Part shown: positions 37,273 to 48,104 of the stretch, in pieces | How the letters are laid out: each line of letters opens with the position of its first letter | Numbering within the stretch: the first letter of the stretch is position 1 | Assembly (NCBI GenBank): GCA_022414725.1 | Contig: CM039462.1 | Location: 20,277,203-20,341,202, forward strand | Length of the DNA: 64,000 nucleotides | DNA from: Microglena sp. YARC | Lineage: Eukaryota; Chlorophyta; Chlorophyceae; Chlamydomonadales; Chlamydomonadaceae | Reading direction: 5' to 3' | Notes under the pieces: generated by a model | Databases searched by the model: none | The model's input: the letters and a program-made list of their open reading frames with translations, nothing else | Told to the model about the DNA's origin: nothing | Translations under genes and position numbers: made by a program

Positions 37273-37330
<58 letters not shown>

Positions 37331-39264
37331 GAGAGGAGAGAGAAAGAGAGGGAGAGGAGAGTGAGGGAGACAGAAATTGAAGTCTTCACCATGTGTCCTT
37401 ACTCACCATGTTTCATTTGACATGCGGGTATCTACAGGTGATACTTAAATCTTCGAGGGGAATGTGGGCAAATATAGGGTTTTTATCCTTCACCATATTT
37501 CATGGGGATTTTCTAGAAGAGAGTCGGGCAGTAGTAGAACCATAAACCCTAACACTAAACCCTAAGACACCAACCTGATGGCCATGGGCTTGTTGCCTGA
37601 GATAACAGCTGGTGCTGACTGCCCATCCAAAGTTTCCTTGGCATGAATGGCATCCTCAACGCTTTCATAGTTGATGAAAGCAAAAGTCTTCCCTGGAAAT
37701 ACTCGGACAGAATCAATGGCTCCGAAGGCCCTGAGAATGCAAAAATAATACTGGTGAGTCAAGTGGTCAAGTAGAAGAGTGGCTGAGTAGTTCAGAGGTT
37801 TAGAAGTACAGTGGTTGGGAAGTTCAGTGGTTTAGTAATGTCATTGAGAAGTGTAGTGGTTTGCAAGTACAGTAGTTAAGAAGGATAGTGGTTGGGAAGT
37901 TTAGTGGTTAAGAAGTATAGTAGTTGAGTAGTAGTGTGCTTGAATAGTTTAGTGGATGAGAAATACAGTGGTTGAGAAGTACAGTTGTTGGGAAGTTTTG
38001 TGGTTGACAAGTATAGTGGTTGGAGCAGTAATAGTGGTTTGAGCAGTACAGTGGTTGACAAGTACAGTGGTTCAGTATTACAGTGGTTGAGAAGTACAGT
38101 GCTTAAGGAGTATAGTGGTTGAGTAGGAGTGTCATTGAATAGTAGAGTGGTTGAGAAGTCCAGTGGTTGAGTGGTTTAGTAGTTGAGTAGAGTGACATGG
38201 ATTTGCAGCCGGCACTAGAGAGGGGCAACTCTCAGTGAAACGACCTTCAGGTGCCAACAATAACAAGGACACACCCAAACGAATCTATTAACCCACACTA
38301 GCAACCGGTAACAAACCCAACTGCGTAACACTCACTATAGCAATCAAACCAGCAATATCTGAACATTTGAGCACTCTCTCACCCGAACAACATCTCGATG
38401 GCAAGTTTGTTGGGCCTAAGGGGGATATTTCCAAGCCACAGGTGGCGGCTTGGAGCCCCTTCCGGGATATCCTTGCTTGTCTGGTCAGCATTCTTGTCCT
38501 TAGACTCAGGCTCTGCTCCAGTAACAGTCCTGGCATCAGTGATTTCACTTGAAATGGGGGCCTCGGGTTGGTCTCCACCACCAGGTTGGCCAGCATTTAC
38601 CTTGGCAGGGGCAGGCTCTGCAGGTGCCTCTTTGGCCGCCATCGTGGTCACCTGAAGCTCGGTATTGTCATCTGACACTAAACTGTCGTCATCGCTGGCC
38701 ACGTCTCTCACCTCGTGGGTATACGGATCGAACCCCATATCACTGTTTCCTTCCTCCAGGGGGTGTTCCATGAAATTTTGGCCTGGGCTGAGCTGGCCAC
38801 GATAATCGGAGAACGCAAGGGTAGGGACCACTTCCGAATTGCAATTTCCGAAATGGTGAGCCTGGTTATGGCCAGAGGCACTATCTCTTCCCCGGGGCAA
38901 GGGAGCTGAAGCGGTCTCGACAACTTGGATCTGGAATTTTTCATGGTCTTTTGGAGCAGACGCCGTGGTAAAGTAGACGGCTCGGGCTTCGTGCTGGAGA
39001 AATGGGTCGGAGAGTGGGTCAGAGATGAAGATTCTGCAACCTTGATCCAAATGCGCTTCCTCTTGGCATCGCTGGGCCTCTAGATATGCATCTCGGAGGT
39101 TGAGACCAGCGAAATCAGCTTCCTGGGGATGGACAGGAACGGTGCTAGTCTGCGTGGGGATTTAGCAGGGAATAGTCAGTCAGCGGTTCGGAAAGTTCGC
39201 GCCCGAAGCCGGCGGGAGGTAGCAGGAGACCTGAACAGCTAATATTTATACATCTTACCTCCAT
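34620..39264 (-). CDS. Split gene: RRM protein with C-terminal U-box start
   Basis: Five exons on the minus strand: 39259-39264 (ATGGAG), 38383-39122, 37575-37730, 36702-36923 and 34620-36080. The first join is phase 0 and the others phase 2. The 861 complete codons contain an acidic N-terminus, one RRM (about residues 226-303) with RNP2-like LWLGNI and RNP1-like KTFAFINY as in Spen/FPA-type proteins, a Ser/Gln-rich linker, 11-residue MRQQQAGGVHD repeats, and finally FLCPLTGFPMTDPVMAADGM, the first half of a U-box E3 domain. The exon that would complete the U-box is not found downstream. An RNA-binding ubiquitin ligase is the natural inference. The start exon is inferred from ATGGAG followed by GTAAGA. 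Confidence 0.75.
36105..36205 (+). repeat. Dispersed short repeat (ATTT-tail family), copy 3
   Basis: AATAAATAAATAAATGAATC, GAGGCTTCAGGTTGAGGGTG, CGTTTGCTTGCACTGGGGCC, in intron 4. Same family as 12-105 and 10505-10595. Confidence 0.7.
36702..36923 (-). CDS. RRM/U-box gene, exon 4
   Basis: A 222-bp exon, acceptor CCTTCAG, donor GCGAG followed by GTGAGA, phase 2 on both sides. It completes the RRM (AIRFQK) and continues DTSSAPGAGDDKSSGPASEI to LQKLYSLNQNNMFGAR. Confidence 0.8.
37010..37375. repeat. GA/GGGA-rich tract, intron 3
   Basis: (GGGAGAG)n grading into (GA)n at 37276-37325 in the 651-bp intron 3 of the RRM/U-box gene. On the coding strand it is a CT tract. Confidence 0.9.
37575..37730 (-). 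CDS. RRM/U-box gene, exon 3 (RRM core)
   Basis: A 156-bp exon, acceptor CATTCTCAG, donor ATCAG followed by GTTGGT. It encodes AFGAIDSVRVFPGKTFAFIN, YESVEDAIHAKETLDGQ and PMAI, i.e. RRM strands 2 to 4 with the RNP1-like KTFAFINY. Both junctions keep the phase of exons 2 and 4. Confidence 0.85.
37770..38200. repeat. About 15-bp AGTGGTTGAGAAGTAC minisatellite, intron 2
   Basis: Irregular units of GTGGTTGAGAAGTACA with length variation through most of intron 2. Confidence 0.85.
38383..39122 (-). CDS. RRM/U-box gene, exon 2
   Basis: A 740-bp exon, acceptor CATCCCCAG, donor TTCGG followed by GTGAGA. It opens EADFAGLNLRDAYLEAQRCQ, continues through SDPLSDPFLQHEARAVYFTT and an acidic/Ala-Pro-rich stretch, and ends HLWLGNIPLRPNKLAIEMLF (RNP2-like strand 1 and helix 1 of the RRM). 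Confidence 0.8.
39259..39264 (-). CDS. RRM/U-box gene, tiny start exon
   Basis: ATGGAG followed by GTAAGA, 136 bp upstream of exon 2, with the right phase (0). It gives M-E joined to EADFAG. A two-codon coding start exon is unusual, and the evidence is only splice-site and frame agreement. Confidence 0.45.
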
Positions 39265-39372
39265 CGATAGCGCTTCGGTGCAAGTCCTGGTTCAGGTGTG
39301 GGCACTGGAATATATACCTCGAGCTAGCGGCTTCTACACTCTTGGGTCTGACCTGTGTTTCTAATACACCAA

Positions 39373-39425
39373 GTACCCTAACCTAACCACCGGTGGCCAC
39401 CGCAACGAGGTGGCTAGGTTAGGGT
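39373..39425. repeat. Inverted repeat CCTAACCTA...TAGGTTAGG
   Basis: CCCTAACCTAACCACC and GGTGGCTAGGTTAGGG face each other across about 22 bp. Position is about 110 bp upstream of the putative start of the RRM/U-box gene. Confidence 0.7.
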
Positions 39426-40375
39426 TCTCACATATCCCCGCGTTTCACTGGAATTTGCCTTTCGGGAAAAGTGACGTGTTCGATATGGAAGTACAACAAA
39501 ACAATAGCAGACTCGTGCTTGCGCGCGTGCGCGCGTGGTCGATCAATTGATAATACCTTTCCGACATTATCATACATTTCCGACATGCCAACGCGGCTTG
39601 GCACGTGGGCTTGGGCCCCTCCTAACGCTCGTTTATTTCCTTCCATTACAATTATAATCTTGCTTTCCCCTTATAGGGATTATTCGGAGCCTCCTGCATG
39701 CTGACGTGAAACACCTTGCGGGTCAGCCGTGCCATCAAATCACGGGCGAGGAGTCGACAGAACGATGCTGATTTTTGGCGGAGCCCCAAGTGTTGCCAAT
39801 TTGACATAGTTCAGTCTAGTCAGATGGCATCTACTTACCGGGGCCTTTATATGCACACCCCAACGATCTGGGCTCACGACGTAGACGGACGCCGGACGGA
39901 CATATTCCAGGGGGCCCTATATTCTGGTTGGATTCTGTCCAGAAGGAATCTCTGCTTCTCACGGCAGCTAGCCGTTTTAGAGGGCTAGTGGAAGTATATA
40001 AGTAGTAGTATAGTAGCGTCGACCGCGACCGGGCGAGCACAGCAGCGGGGCCATAGTATAGTACACGTGTAAACACGGAGACTCCCGGTATCCCACCACC
40101 GACACCCTGCCCTGAAACGCGCTTAGCACTACCACTCATCCGTTTGGCCCTAATCTCTGCTGGTCTGGGTGCGTCATCCGCCCCTGACATCATCACCTTG
40201 GCTCCTTAGATGCACTCACTCTCTTACCTCCATCCTTCTCATCTCCGCAATACCCATCCGTCAAGCATCACCCACCTCCTCAACTCCCGTCTCACCTTTC
40301 ATGCCGTTCGCTCCGCCATCGCATCGCTTGCACCCGTCGACCATTTAGAAATGGCAGGTTCCTAATATGAGAATG

Positions 40376-40455
40376 ATTGATGAGTAGATGTGATGAGTGA
40401 TGATGATGATGATGAAAATGAGATGATTTGATGATGATGATGATGAGATGATGAG
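40376..40455. repeat. GATGAT microsatellite
   Basis: (GAT)n with interruptions. Confidence 0.9.
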
Positions 40456-41039
40456 TTGCATTTACTTGCTAATGGTCGGCCCTCGTGCATGCATGGTGGG
40501 ACTTCAGGGGCTGTTGGAACGCGCCCCCCCCCCACACACACCCCCACACCACACCACACACACACTCACGTGTCCCCTGGAAACAGTGACGGTTGTCATA
40601 GCTGTGCACAGCTGGAGGAGCTGTCTGAATGCATGGAAAATACTCGGCAATATCCCCAGACCAGAGAATATCTTTCAGACAGTAATATCAGACAGCAATA
40701 TATCTCAGACAGTACACACCGACACCACCCGCGGGTGCACCCGCGTGTCATATCGTAGTATCATTATGTCACTGTCCGACTGTCCGTGTCATAGTGTCAC
40801 TATCGCAAGTTCCCAGATCACTTCCTCAAAACTCCACCTTACCCTGATTATACAAGGCACGAAATTGTAGCACTTAGAGCAATGCGAACGCGATGGGCCT
40901 GCAAAAGCGGTAATATAGGCGGAGCCATGTTCGCCAGGGGAATTGTTTGTGCGATAATTTCCGGTATCGATCAGCTAAAGAATGGAACTTTCCGATATAC
41001 CGCTGCAATCCACCTCGCTCGACTTCGTTCCTGCCGCTT

Positions 41040-41471
41040 CTATCTGCCATGCGGACCTTTGCATTCCTCGAATTTCTCAATGGCAGGCCATGGGTCTTTG
41101 ACGACCTCAATATTCCCCATAAATCGATTGGCACCAACATCCACTCGTCCAGCCATTCCAGCCATGCTACCGGCATGAGTTAGCGCAGGTAAGACGGTGC
41201 TCCGGTATGTTAGGGCGTGGGGGCAGCCGAAACCAGGCCGAGACCAGCCGAAACTCGATCGCGATCCACTACCGGCCTCACTCTTCCAAGGCCAAATGAA
41301 AGCGTAACCGTACTGCCGGGTGGTGTCGGAATCATCAGAAACTTGCCTTGTGGGGGCGACCAGGGGGGGGTCGACTGATGGGATGGATCGGCTGGAAAGC
41401 ATGATAGGGATTCTGAAGGCGTGCATGCCCTCGTGCTTCATACCGCTTAGACTGCAAACTTTGAACGCCAT
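41040..41471 (-). CDS. Hypothetical ORF, weak
   Basis: A 143-residue frame starting ATG 41471, MAFKVCSLSGMKHEGMHAFR, with QYGYAFIWPWKSEAGSGSR, GANRFMGNIEVVKDPWPAIE and KFEECKGPHGR before the stop. It is not repetitive and is somewhat richer in GC than its surroundings. It could be a first exon with a donor in AAAG followed by GTCCGC. No family is recognised. Confidence 0.3.
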   Translation of the reverse strand: MAFKVCSLSGMKHEGMHAFRIPIMLSSRSIPSVDPPLVAPTRQVSDDSDTTRQYGYAFIWPWKSEAGSGSRSSFGWSRPGFGCPHALTYRSTVLPALTHAGSMAGMAGRVDVGANRFMGNIEVVKDPWPAIEKFEECKGPHGR

Positions 41472-41639
41472 CTCACAGTGTTTCTGGCAGAATAAAGCTG
41501 GTTACACTGGACTGCGGATTGCAATCCTATACCGTACTACTATGATGAGAAAGTTTAAACAAGTGTGATATCAAATGGCCTAATAGCAGCTTGAAGAAAT
41601 ATTTTTTAAGGATATTTTGTAATCACATGCCCAGGATAT

Positions 41640-42235
41640 TATTTATGCGTAGGCCTAGGGATCAATATCTGAGTATGGGATATTGAATATGTTTTAAAAT
41701 GCAACCGCCATTGCCAAGAATGTGTTTTTAAAAACAACTGCATAAATATTGCCTTGCACTGTCAGCAAGCAAATGTGGCCCAGCAAGTAAATATACGGTA
41801 CTCACTGTCTTCAGAAGAAAAATAATAATATGAACGGGAGATGAAGGAGAGAAAATGATTTGTTCGAATTTACATTTTCCTTCTATCAATGCTTTTACTG
41901 ACAGCGAGCAGCCAAATTGCTGGCTGGAGCTATGTAACCAAGTTCAAGTTCAGAAAATATGGGATGCGCCCCCGTGATGGGATGTACGAGTTATTAGTTT
42001 ATGGCCACTTTTATCAGTTAAATATGCATGAGCTCAGATTATTATTTATACCTAGGCCCAGAGATCAATATCCAATTATGGGACGTGTAATGTGGTTTAA
42101 ATGTAACCCCCAGGGCCAAGAATGTGTGTTTCAAATATAACCGCCGAATGATCGTTCGTTCCAGATTTTAAATTACCCCCAAAGTTTGGGCGCAGGGTGA
42201 TTTGGTTTGCCTTTGTGTACAACCGCCAACTACTT
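41640..42235 (+). repeat. Pair of diverged repeats around a LINE-type tail
   Basis: ATTTATGCGTAGGCCTAGGG, ATCAATATC and AATGCAACCGCC (41640-41710) recur as ATTTATACCTAGGCCCAGAG, ATCAATATCC and AATGTAACCCCC (42042-42112). Between them at 41905-41950 is GCGAGCAGCCAAATTGCTGG, ATGTAACCAAGTTCAAGTTC. A third tail is at 42243-42292. Confidence 0.6.
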
Positions 42236-42477
42236 AGGAAAACGGCGAGCAGCCAAATTACTGTTTGGGGCTTCGTAAGCAAGTTCAATTAATCATCTGT
42301 CTACAAACTCTACACTTATGTGATGCCAGTTTGTCAATCAACTGTCTACACTCGTGTGATGCCAGTCCACCACAGGTGTTATACACGCTGCGTGTTGCGT
42401 GATAGACACAGTTTTCGGAGGGTGCGTTGCGTTTCATATGCAGATTTTGGAGTTCACCAGAACAATCGTGGTCCACA

Positions 42478-42668
42478 CTAGTTTTATTTTCAGCTACAAG
42501 CAGCAGCTTCTAGGCAGCTTCCCTGGCTGGCTATTCGGCCTAATTTGACACAAACCAGTGCAACTTGAAGCTGACACAATCAGCTGTCCAGAACTGCCAA
42601 CATATTTTGGCGAAGCACGCACAGTGGCTGGCTCAGGGAGCTGCTAACACAGAAGCCGACAAGAAAGG
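42478..42668. mobile_element. AGCAGCTTCT inverted-repeat element
   Basis: TTTTCAGCTACAAGCAGCAG, CTTCTAGGCAGCTTCCCTGG to GGCTCAGGGAGCTGC, GAAGCCGACAAGAAAGGCTA. A family 2 MITE adjoins its right end. Confidence 0.7.
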
Positions 42669-42681
42669 CTATGGTTCACAC

Positions 42682-42812
42682 CAGGGTTGTTCAAGAGGAC
42701 CCACACCTTTGAGGCCCGAGACGCAAGCAATTTTACAGCCCGTGTCCTGCGACGCAACGGACCCTTAGACGTTGCGTCTGCAACGTAGGACGCAGCGTCC
42801 TGAACAACCCTG
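42682..42812. mobile_element. hAT-like MITE family 2
   Basis: A 131-bp element with perfect 12-bp inverted ends CAGGGTTGTTCA/TGAACAACCCTG. Flanks GTTCACAC and GTCTACAC agree at 6 of 8. The interior is the reverse of 29044-29176. Confidence 0.8.
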
Positions 42813-43286
42813 GTCTACACTCAGGAATGTAGCAGTGTTTGAATTAACGTTGTCGTAGGGAGCCCATAGATGACCCGAGACAAGCCCGTTCCACAACGCC
42901 TGGGGGGTATTCCAACCATCCTTGAATTCACAGGGTTACCCATCTTTACAACCACGCCGCAGAGCTAGGGCAGCCTGCAGGCTGGTAACACCATGTAATC
43001 AAATTGTTTACAGTCAGGGGTGGCCAAATAGGTTAAAGGGACTTGCCCAACCGTGGCACGAAGGGCTAAGAAGAAAAAGCAAATTGAGTAGAAAGAGGCT
43101 GATATGACAAGCCCAAGCCTTTAGCAAAAGAGTAAAGAAGGATGAGCCAGGAACAGGTCGCCTGCTGAATAAATGCTTTATTGTGTCCAATCATAATTTG
43201 TTTTGGAACTTTCCTGATCATTCATTGTACAACGGCGAGGAGCCAAATTGCTGGCTGAAGCCAATGTAACCAATGATCAAATGATT

Positions 43287-43485
43287 TTGGAGCTACTTGC
43301 AGCAGCTTCCAACCAGCTGCGTGAGCCAGCCACTGGGGCAAGCCCCAAGCTTTGACCTGGTTTTGAATGCATGTCACGTCAGCTTTAAGGCGCACTAGCT
43401 AGCTTCAGGTTTGGCCCAAGGACGGGGAAAGGGAGCTACTGAGAAGCTGCTACTAGTAGCTAAAAAAAGAGACAATGTGTCCCAT
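43287..43485. mobile_element. AGCAGCTTCT inverted-repeat element
   Basis: GAGCTACTTGCAGCAGCTTC to GGGAGCTACTGAGAAGCTGC, TACTAGTAGCTAAAAAA. Diverged copy. Confidence 0.65.
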
Positions 43486-43977
43486 GGCATGTGCAGGTTC
43501 CCACAAGCCCTAATTTATTTTTCGCTTTAGCCCCCCTCTGGACCCCCCATGGTCAGCCTCCTGTCACTGTGAAGACTGCGACATGAATCTAGTCGACGAC
43601 ATTCGAGTGCCAGACGGCCGCAACGACCTGCCGGCGACTACATACTGCAGGTATAGTGCAGACACGGATCCGGGCCTGAAGCCCTAAGTTCCCCCCATGT
43701 CTCTCTCCGCCGTCTGTCTGTCCGCTGTCCGTCTGTCCGACAAATGTCCAGGCGTTTGAATGATTCCGACCACCTCCGCACCCAAACATTTTGCTCATAG
43801 TTTGAGTGCGCATGACTAGAGCTATCAGCATCGCAGTGGACAAGATCCTTCACAAACATCGTTCAATGTTTGTAGCTCTATTCCGGCTACGAGTAACGCA
43901 ACTTTCTCCACTACTTCGAAACTCCCTGCCGGTGACTGCTAAAGCATTTTCCGTATTGCTTGCGACACGCTCTTAGA

Positions 43978-44165
43978 ACTTGTCAGCTACGCGCAGCAGC
44001 TTCTAGGCAGCTCCCCCAGCTTGCAGCCCAGCCAAACCTGAAGGAACATAGTGAATCTGGAAACAGGCAGAATCAGATTCCTAGCACAGTTGGAATCTTC
44101 AGCCAGTGGCTAGCTTAAGGAGCTGCCTTGAAGCTGCTGCTTGTAGCTGAAAAGAAAAGCTATGC
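43978..44165. mobile_element. AGCAGCTTCT inverted-repeat element
   Basis: CAGCTACGCGCAGCAGCTTC, TAGGCAGCTCCCCCAGC to GGAGCTGCCTTGAAGCTGCT, GCTTGTAGCTGAAAAGAAAA. Confidence 0.75.
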
Positions 44166-44221
44166 CGCAAGCCTTAGAGGCTCCTCTCTTGATGTTGGTA
44201 TGGATCAACATGGCGGCAAGC

Positions 44222-45145
44222 AGTAATGGTAGGAGTTCTGCTACTAGCTACGATAGCGAGTCACGGTAGGAGTTCTGCTACTAGCTACTACTCAGGACAG
44301 CGAGTCACGGTAGGAGTTCTGCTACTAGCTACTACTAAAGACAGAGAGTCAAGGTAGGAGTTCTGCTACTAGCTACTACTCTGGACAGCGAGTCAAAGTA
44401 AGAGATCTGCTACTAGCTACTACTCTAGACGGCGAGTCAAGGTAGGTGTTCTGCTACTAGCTACTACTCAAGACGGTGAGTCACGGTAGGAGATCTGCTA
44501 CTAGCTACTACTCAGGACGGTGAGTCACGGTAGGAGTTCTGCTACTAGCTACTACTCAAGACAGTGAGTCACAGCAGGAGTTAAGCTACGAGCTACCACT
44601 CGAGATTGTGGGTCACAGTAGGAGTTCTGATACTAGCTACTACTCAAGACGGCGAGTCACGGTAAGAGATCTGCTACCAGTTACTACTCTGGACGGCGAG
44701 TCAAGGTAAGTGTTCTGCTACTAGCTACTACTCAAGACGGTGAGTCACGGTAGGAGATCTGCTACTAGCTACTACTCAAGACGGTGAGTCACGGCAGGAG
44801 TTCCGCTACTAGCTACTACTCAAGACAGCGAGTCACAGCAGGAGTTCAGCTACTAGCTACCACTCGAGATGGTGGGTCACGGTAGGAGTTCTGCTACAAG
44901 CTACTACTCAAGACGGCAAGTCACAGTAGGAGTTCTGCTACTAGCTACTTCTCAAGATGGTGGGTCACGGTAGGAGTTCTGCTACTAGCTACTACTCAAG
45001 ATGGTGGGTGACGGTAGGAGTTCTGCTACTAGCTACTCCTCGAGATTGTGGGTCACATAGGAGTTCTGTTACTAGCTACCACTCAAGATTGTGGGTCACG
45101 GTAGAAGTTCTGCCACTAGCTACTACTCAAGACGGCGAGCAACCT
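44222..45145. repeat. 44-bp minisatellite, about 20 units
   Basis: The unit is GGTAGGAGTTCTGCTACTAG, CTACTACTCAAGACGGCGAG, TCAC. GGTAGG spacing is 44 bp (44265, 44309, 44353). It is bordered on the right by a LINE-type GACGGCGAGCAAC...GGCTGGAGCCATG tail. ORFs are artefacts. Confidence 0.95.
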
Positions 45146-45215
45146 CAAGGCTGGAGCCATGCCACGAAGTTAAATTTCATCTAGACGCACGCGTGCCCAT
45201 AAGAGCACTGTTTTC

Positions 45216-45382
45216 TCTTTGGCCACAAGCAGCAGCTTCTAGGCAGCTCCCTGTTGGTTATTCAGCCAAAACTATGCCTAGTGCACCTGGAATTGTCAGA
45301 TTAACAGTGCTGATATCTTGGGGCTTGGCCCTGTGGCTGGCTCAGGGAGCTGCCTTGAAGCTGCTGCTGATAGCCGGAATGA
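45216..45382. mobile_element. AGCAGCTTCT inverted-repeat element
   Basis: Arms CACAAGCAGCAGCTTCTAGG and CTTGAAGCTGCTGCTGATAG. A second copy lacking part of the left arm follows at about 45400-45575, giving a local tandem pair. Confidence 0.75.
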
Positions 45383-45684
45383 CGATCGCATATCTTTAGA
45401 AAAGTCAAGTTCCTGCAGCTCCCCTGGCTTGCTACCCAGCCAAACTGATAGCAATGTAGTGCATCTGGAAGCTGGCAGAATCATCCTTCTAGTATTGATG
45501 AAATCTTGGGGCTTAGACCAGTGGCTGGCTCAGGGAGCTGCCTTGAAGCTGCTGCTGATAGCCGGAAAGAAAATCGCACATCTTCAAGAAGGTGGGCTTA
45601 TTTTTTCCTGTATCTGAAGTAATGAACCCTGAGTTCCAGAAATCGATTGATTCAAATAAGCCAAAATAAGTATAGTTTTTCTTC

Positions 45685-46005
45685 CCAGCTGCGAGCAGCA
45701 GCTTCCTGAGGCAGGGTATAACAAACCGGTCGTATTGCGGTATTGGGGTATTTGATGGTAGGTATACCGGAGGAAGGGTAAACACAGAGTTCCGGTATTG
45801 CCAGCACATTTCAGAAAGGCCAGTGTCCTACCCTGACCTCAGGTAGCTCCCTGAGCCAACTACTGGGCCAAGCCCCAAGATTTCATGAGCAATAGAAAGA
45901 TGAATCTGCCAGCTTCCAGATGCACTATGTTGCTATCAGGTTGGCTCGGTAGCAAGCCAGGGGAGCTGCCTAGAAGATGCTGCTGGTACCTGAAAAGAAA
46001 AGCTA
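45685..46005. mobile_element. AGCAGCTTCT element interrupted by a CAGGGTAT insertion
   Basis: Left arm CCAGCTGCGAGCAGCAGCTT, right arm GGGGAGCTGCCTAGAAGATG, CTGCTGGTACCTGAAAAGAA. At 45712-45835 a 124-bp insert, CAGGGTATAACA to GTCCTACCCTG, is flanked by TCCTGAGG and ACCTCAGG (6/8). It is probably another hAT-like MITE. Confidence 0.7.
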
Positions 46006-46364
46006 TGCGGATAAGCACAGCCTGTGGTGAACGAGTTCCCTTGCACATATGACAGGTCCCAAAAAGGAGACTTCGCTGGTTGCTCTGCAGGTTCGCAGTG
46101 CTAGGTTTGCAGTGCTAGGTACTAGTAAGCCAGCTCACTAGCTACTGACAAATGTGCAAATCAATTGGTAATCTCATATCTGCAAATAAACAGCTTTTCA
46201 GAGCGGCTTCAGCGCTCCAGGTGTCTGGTTCCTGGGACTAGGCGGAGATCTTGTTAATGCAGGATGCTGGACATTCGGGCATGTTAGAGGGCGCGGCAGG
46301 AATCTTGTCGAGGGCCTCCACAAAAAACACCTATAACAAAATCACTGAGGGTCAGTCCAACAGA

Positions 46365-46366
<2 letters not shown>

Positions 46367-46441
<75 letters not shown>
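46367..46441. repeat. GA microsatellite
   Basis: (GA)n of about 75 bp. Confidence 0.95.
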
Positions 46442-46442
<1 letters not shown>

Positions 46443-46689
46443 CCCACTATATTTTGTATATATGGCTTATTGTAATTCCTCATTATAGGGTTGACTAAAG
46501 ATGACGTGATTCCTAATGTTGAATTGTGGTGTTTATGTTTACTGTATGGCTGGACCGCAACTTAGTTGTGTAACACTGTTCACAGAAAGAGAAAGAAAGA
46601 AAGAAAGAAAGAAACATAGATACGTAGATAGAGTAACGATTTATATCACTGAGTTGTGGGTTCCACTGGAATCTGACAGAGGCCTGGGG

Positions 46690-46895
46690 GCCATAGCTTT
46701 GCTTTCCAGCTACGAGCAGCAGCTTCTTGGCAGCTCCTTAAGCCAGGTACTGGGTTATGCCCCAAGAATTTAACAATATCAGAAAGATTATTCTGCCAGT
46801 TTCCATCTGCACTATGTTACTATATGCCTGGCTGAGTAGCAAGCCAGGGTTGCTGCCTAGAAGCTACTACTGGTAGCTGAAAAGGAAAGCTATGA
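46690..46895. mobile_element. AGCAGCTTCT inverted-repeat element
   Basis: Left CATAGCTTTGCTTTCCAGCT, ACGAGCAGCAGCTTCTTGGC; right GCTGCCTAGAAGCTACTACT, GGTAGCTGAAAAGGAAAGCT. The arms extend to about 50 bp. Confidence 0.8.
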
Positions 46896-46984
46896 TTCAA
46901 AGAACAAAAATGGATCATGGGTCAATGTAAGAAGACCCACCTTTTGTCCCATAAACTCGTGCCAAACTATGTGGCAGTGGAACG

Positions 46985-47345
46985 GCCAAATACCAGGGTT
47001 ATCAGAGCGGAAGCGGATGTATACCCAACTGCATGAGAGTGGGCAGGGGCAGCAGATCAGGAGATGATGTGGTATGCCTGTGTGTGTCTGTCTGACTACA
47101 TCTGTGTATGTGTGTCAGCCAAATACCAGGGTTATCAGAGCGGAAGCAGATGTATACCCAACTGCACGAGAGTGGGCAGGGGAAGCAGATCAGGAGATGA
47201 TGCGGTATGCCTGTGTGTGTTTGTCTGTCTACATCTGTGTATAAATGTGTGTCGGCCAAATACCAGGGTTATCTGAACGGAAGCGGATGTATACCCAACT
47301 GCATGCGAGTGGGCAGGGGCAGCAGATCAGAAGATGATGCGGTAT
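46985..47345. repeat. About 135-bp tandem repeat, three units
   Basis: GCCAAATACCAGGGTTATC recurs at about 46984, 47118 and 47255. Each unit ends in a GTGTGTCTGTCTG tract. Confidence 0.9.
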
Positions 47346-47655
47346 GACTGTGTGTGTCTATCTGTCTGTATGCGTGTGTGTATGTATACCTGTGTGTATG
47401 AGTCTGTCTGTCTGTGTGGTGGTCTGTGTTGTTGCGTGTGTCTGTATGCCTGTGAATGTCTCTGCTTGTCTGTGTGCGTCTATGCGTGTGCGTGTCTGCA
47501 TTCCTGTGAGTGCCTGTGTGTCTGTGTGTCTGTATGGCTGTGTGTGTCTGTGTCTGTATTCCTGCGTATGCCTGTAAGGGTCTGCATGTCTACGTATCTG
47601 TATGAGTGTAGCTATGTGTGGCTGCATGAGTGTAGCTATGTGTAGCTGCATGAGT
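47345..47655. repeat. TGTC/TGTG simple repeat
   Basis: Degenerate (TGTCTG/TGTGCC)n; Cys/Val ORFs are artefacts. It ends in TGTAGCTGCATGAG repeats next to an AGTCCAGGGG arm (47660). Confidence 0.9.
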
Positions 47656-47689
47656 GTACTTGGCCACCCCTGGACTGTACATACACACA

Positions 47690-48030
47690 AACTAAATACA
47701 CATACATTTAAAATAGCGAAAGTTGCAAGCAAGAACAGGCAGTGCAACAAGCAGAGTGAACAAAGCAGGTATGCGTCCAAGGTGCATACACATACATAAA
47801 GTACACACACAACACCTGCATACAAATGAAACACACACACTGCATACGCATACACAAATATCCGCGAAATACTGTACATACACACTACACACATCATAAC
47901 ATATGAACACAGAACATCTAGACATAACACTATACACAAATTCGTAATACATATTACACAGCATATGAACACACACACTGCATACACATACACAAATACA
48001 CACTGCATACACATACATACACACTGCACA
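47690..48030. repeat. ACATACAC simple repeat
   Basis: Degenerate CA-rich tract preceding the satellite. Confidence 0.85.
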
Positions 48031-48104
48031 CCTGTGGACCTTCAAGGTGATAGTGTCTCTGAGGAGAGGGTTGAACAGATTCAAGAATGGCTCATCCCTG
48101 TCGT

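Noticed and set aside
40874..41176. 100-codon minus-strand ORF in the frame next to 41040-41471
   Set aside because: Overlaps the better ORF and shows no family features.
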